A DNA stretch of 64,000 nucleotides from Apostichopus japonicus. Taxonomy: Eukaryota; Echinodermata; Holothuroidea; Aspidochirotida; Stichopodidae. The DNA is taken from positions 5,311,001 to 5,375,000 of the forward strand of contig NC_092578.1 in NCBI RefSeq assembly GCF_037975245.1, given 5' to 3'. A program made the position numbers and the translations under genes. Shown piece by piece: positions 62,601 through 64,000 of this stretch; within the stretch, counting starts at the first letter, position 1; each line of letters begins with the position of its first letter. The notes under the pieces are model-generated. The model was not told where the DNA came from. It saw only the letters and a list, made by a program, of their open reading frames with translations, and did not search any database.

Positions 62601-64000
62601 TTTGTTTTAATTGCACATTAACTTGAGAAAAATGAAGTCAGAAAGAAATCCACAGTTCATTGTATATAGAATTATGATTATAAATTTCTTCTTATGGATT
62701 GCAAAATCATGTAAATTAACTTAAATTGTATATTAAATGTAAAGAGCCAGTGATTTGGAATGTTCATGGAGGATGGGAGATGGACAACGTTTGGAGACAG
62801 CTGGTGGAAGAGGGATGCAAAAAATATCAATTTTTTTTTTTTTCTGACAGCGTGTCATTCCCCTTCCTGGTACTTCTGGTGTCTGGAGGACATTGCATTT
62901 TAGCTCTCGCCAGAAATGTTGGAGATTTTGTTATCTTGGGTGAGACTCTGGATGGAGCACCAGGAGAGGCATTTGATAAGGTAAAAAATCTCAACAGGAT
63001 TTTATGGTGGGGGGGGGCAGTGGCGGAGTGTCCATACAGTCAGGGGGGCGGATGCCCCCCCCCCGACTTACTCAAATGGACTGCTGGCACCCTTTTCAGC
63101 TTTTTTTACCACATTTTACTTATTGCACGATTATTGACTTTTTTATTGCGCTCTCATCTACCTATTGACATTTGTCACATTTTGTTGGTGTAATTTTCTG
63201 ACAAAATGCTCTAAAGGCGGTCTTTAATTTATCCGCACTTCCGTTGTAAGAAACTATTTCCAAGCGCACGTACTTTCAACACCCATATAAACTTCCAAAT
63301 TGTCACGAATGGCGATGACACCTATTTATTCTTCATTTATCTGCAAATTAGCCAGGCCTGGAAAGGATAATTTCCGGCGATCTACGGAGTATCTTTACTC
63401 AAAAAATTTCTGTACGCTCCGTGCCAACCTGTGGTGGCACTCCGCTTAGATAGTGTCAAAGCGCCCCTACAGACCATTCTCACCCCCCTGACCAATACCC
63501 CTAGCTCTGCCACTGGGGGGTGGGGTGGGAGAAAGGGTCAGGGGGTCTTGAGTGGGGAGGCTGAGGGGTGGTGTCAGGAGGTCTTTGGAAGCACAGATGT
63601 CTACTGTTGTACTTTCTGGTCTTACTAAATGTAAGGTTGCTCGGAACACTTCATATTTTTCAACCTTTGATTGTCAGTCCAACACCTGTTTGGATCAAAT
63701 GTCAGAGATGTGACAGATCATCGTTTTCGTAGTCGGTTGATAACTTTCCAAGAAAACTTTCTCATGTTGTTACAAAATTAAAACTTGTCCTAATGAACAT
63801 CTGATAGCTGCAAATAAACTGACGATTTATCAGCCACCTAGTGATTTATGGTTACTATGGTGATAACGACCATTGACATCGACATTTCTAATTGTAATTA
63901 TGCTTTACAGATAGCAAGGAGATTGAAACTGCAAGAGCACCCTCAATGTAAAGGTATGAGTGGTGGTCAGGCTATCGAAACATTGGCAAAGGAAGGGAAC
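59464..64000 (+). CDS. OSGEPL1: OSGEPL1, mitochondrial tRNA threonylcarbamoyladenosine synthase subunit (partial, 3' end off window)
   Basis: Exons 59464-59666, 60588-60687, 62117-62277, 62851-62980 and 63911-64000 join in frame to 228 residues, with the gene continuing past base 64,000. The protein is the mitochondrial Qri7/TsaD-family ATPase that installs N6-threonylcarbamoyl on A37 of ANN-decoding tRNAs. The first 30 residues are basic and Ser-rich, free of acidic residues after Asp7: a mitochondrial presequence. Family marks: LGIETSCDETGAAVV (phosphate-binding ASKHA motif, about 34-48), NGGVIPSLAQHLH, TTTRPGLALCLQVG, the metal-binding HHMEAH (His-x-x-x-His), LLVSGGHCILAL, and GETLDGAPGEAFDK followed by ARRLKLQEHPQC and MSGGQAIE. 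All splice sites are GT-AG. Confidence 0.96.
60147..60224. repeat. Perfect 78-nt palindrome without a loop
   Basis: Centred between 60185 and 60186 (CACAT|ATGTG). I paired every base outward to 39 on each side with no mismatch; the next pair (60146/60225) fails. It lies in intron 1 of OSGEPL1. Confidence 0.95.
60588..60687 (+). CDS. OSGEPL1: OSGEPL1 exon 2
   Basis: Encodes RNGGVIPSLAQHLHQQSIRD and a helix ending KAKTSYQ; donor GTAACC, phase 0 out. Confidence 0.93.
60688..62116. other. OSGEPL1 intron 2, nothing recognised
   Basis: 1.43 kb; ORFs inside are short and unsupported. Introns 1 (59667-60587, with the palindrome), 3 (62278-62850) and the rest of intron 4 also show no other features. 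Confidence 0.5.
62117..62277 (+). CDS. OSGEPL1: OSGEPL1 exon 3 with metal-binding histidines
   Basis: Encodes DLSAVATTTRPGLALCLQVG and VHHMEAHALTARMVDN. The two histidines of His-Met-Glu-Ala-His bind the catalytic metal in TsaD-family proteins. Phase 2 out. Confidence 0.95.
62851..62980 (+). CDS. OSGEPL1: OSGEPL1 exon 4
   Basis: Encodes SVSFPFLVLLVSGGHCILAL and GETLDGAPGEAFDK; the acceptor has a T13 tract. Donor GTAAAA, phase 0. Confidence 0.94.
63018..63515. mobile_element. hAT-like non-autonomous element in OSGEPL1 intron 4
   Basis: Ends CAGTGGCGGAG and, inverted, CAGTGGCAGAG; 498 bp. The 8-bp flanks are G-rich (GGGGGGGG against GGGGGTGG), so a duplication is likely but not clean. The interior block at about 63406-63455 (GTACGCTCCGTGCC...TGGCACTCCGCTTAGATAGT) is related to that in the element at 44486-45746, making them one family. 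Confidence 0.85.
63911..64000 (+). CDS. OSGEPL1: OSGEPL1 exon 5 (cut by window end)
   Basis: Thirty codons, IARRLKLQEHPQCKGMSGGQ and on to AKEGN, open to the window end. Confidence 0.93.
   Translation, partial: MARRLKLQEHPQCKGMSGGQAIETLAKEGN

Overview
The window is nuclear DNA of a marine animal. Three genes have GT-AG introns whose phases close across every exon joined. Two of them encode standard metazoan tRNA-modification enzymes (METTL6 and OSGEPL1). The intergenic DNA is full of non-autonomous DNA transposons, non-LTR retrotransposon tails and G/C homopolymer runs. The repeat families and the N-terminal Ser-His-Phe-Arg-Gly-Gly domain of the large gene suggest an echinoderm, perhaps a sea cucumber. 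The class is inference; animal origin is firm.

Region 1 (about 1-35,216, minus strand) holds one giant gene. I could chain 29 coding exons, 11,809 coding bases or about 3,936 residues, with every intron phase consistent; the 3' end lies left of base 1. The product has a signal peptide, a cysteine-rich N-terminal domain, an SbsA-type Ig-like domain, further Ig/HYR-like domains, about eight CARDB domains, a pre-peptidase-C-like segment, a full RHS/YD-repeat shell with the RHS core signature, a hydrophobic post-core segment, a Asp-Pro-Asn-Asp...Gly-Pro module, a six-cysteine EGF-like domain and a cadherin/VCBS-like domain. Part of this order is what one expects from bacterial surface or polymorphic RHS proteins, yet the gene is intron-rich and secreted. 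It is the most unusual thing in the window. Its introns carry a retrotransposon tail, a fold-back palindrome, a 9-bp-TSD transposon, a TTAA MITE, a tRNA-like SINE, a nuclear-receptor-half-site repeat block and a minisatellite.

Region 2 (35.2-43.1 kb) is repeat territory: a 1.58-kb unit in two full tandem copies plus a partial third, and a 1,014-bp transposon with perfect 59-bp inverted ends and a perfect 9-bp duplication.

Region 3 (43.1-46.9 kb, minus) is a small four-exon gene whose coiled-coil C-terminus resembles TEX12, a synaptonemal-complex central-element protein. A 1,261-bp hAT-like element with a perfect 8-bp target duplication sits in its second intron.

Region 4 (50.8-55.2 kb, plus) is METTL6, the tRNA-Ser m3C32 methyltransferase, complete in five coding exons with a polyadenylation signal. 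A decayed duplicate of its fourth exon lies in intron 3.

Region 5 (59.46-64.0 kb, plus) is OSGEPL1, the mitochondrial tRNA t6A37 threonylcarbamoyltransferase, with five exons in the window and the rest beyond base 64,000. It carries a perfect 78-nt palindrome in intron 1 and a second hAT-like insertion in intron 4.
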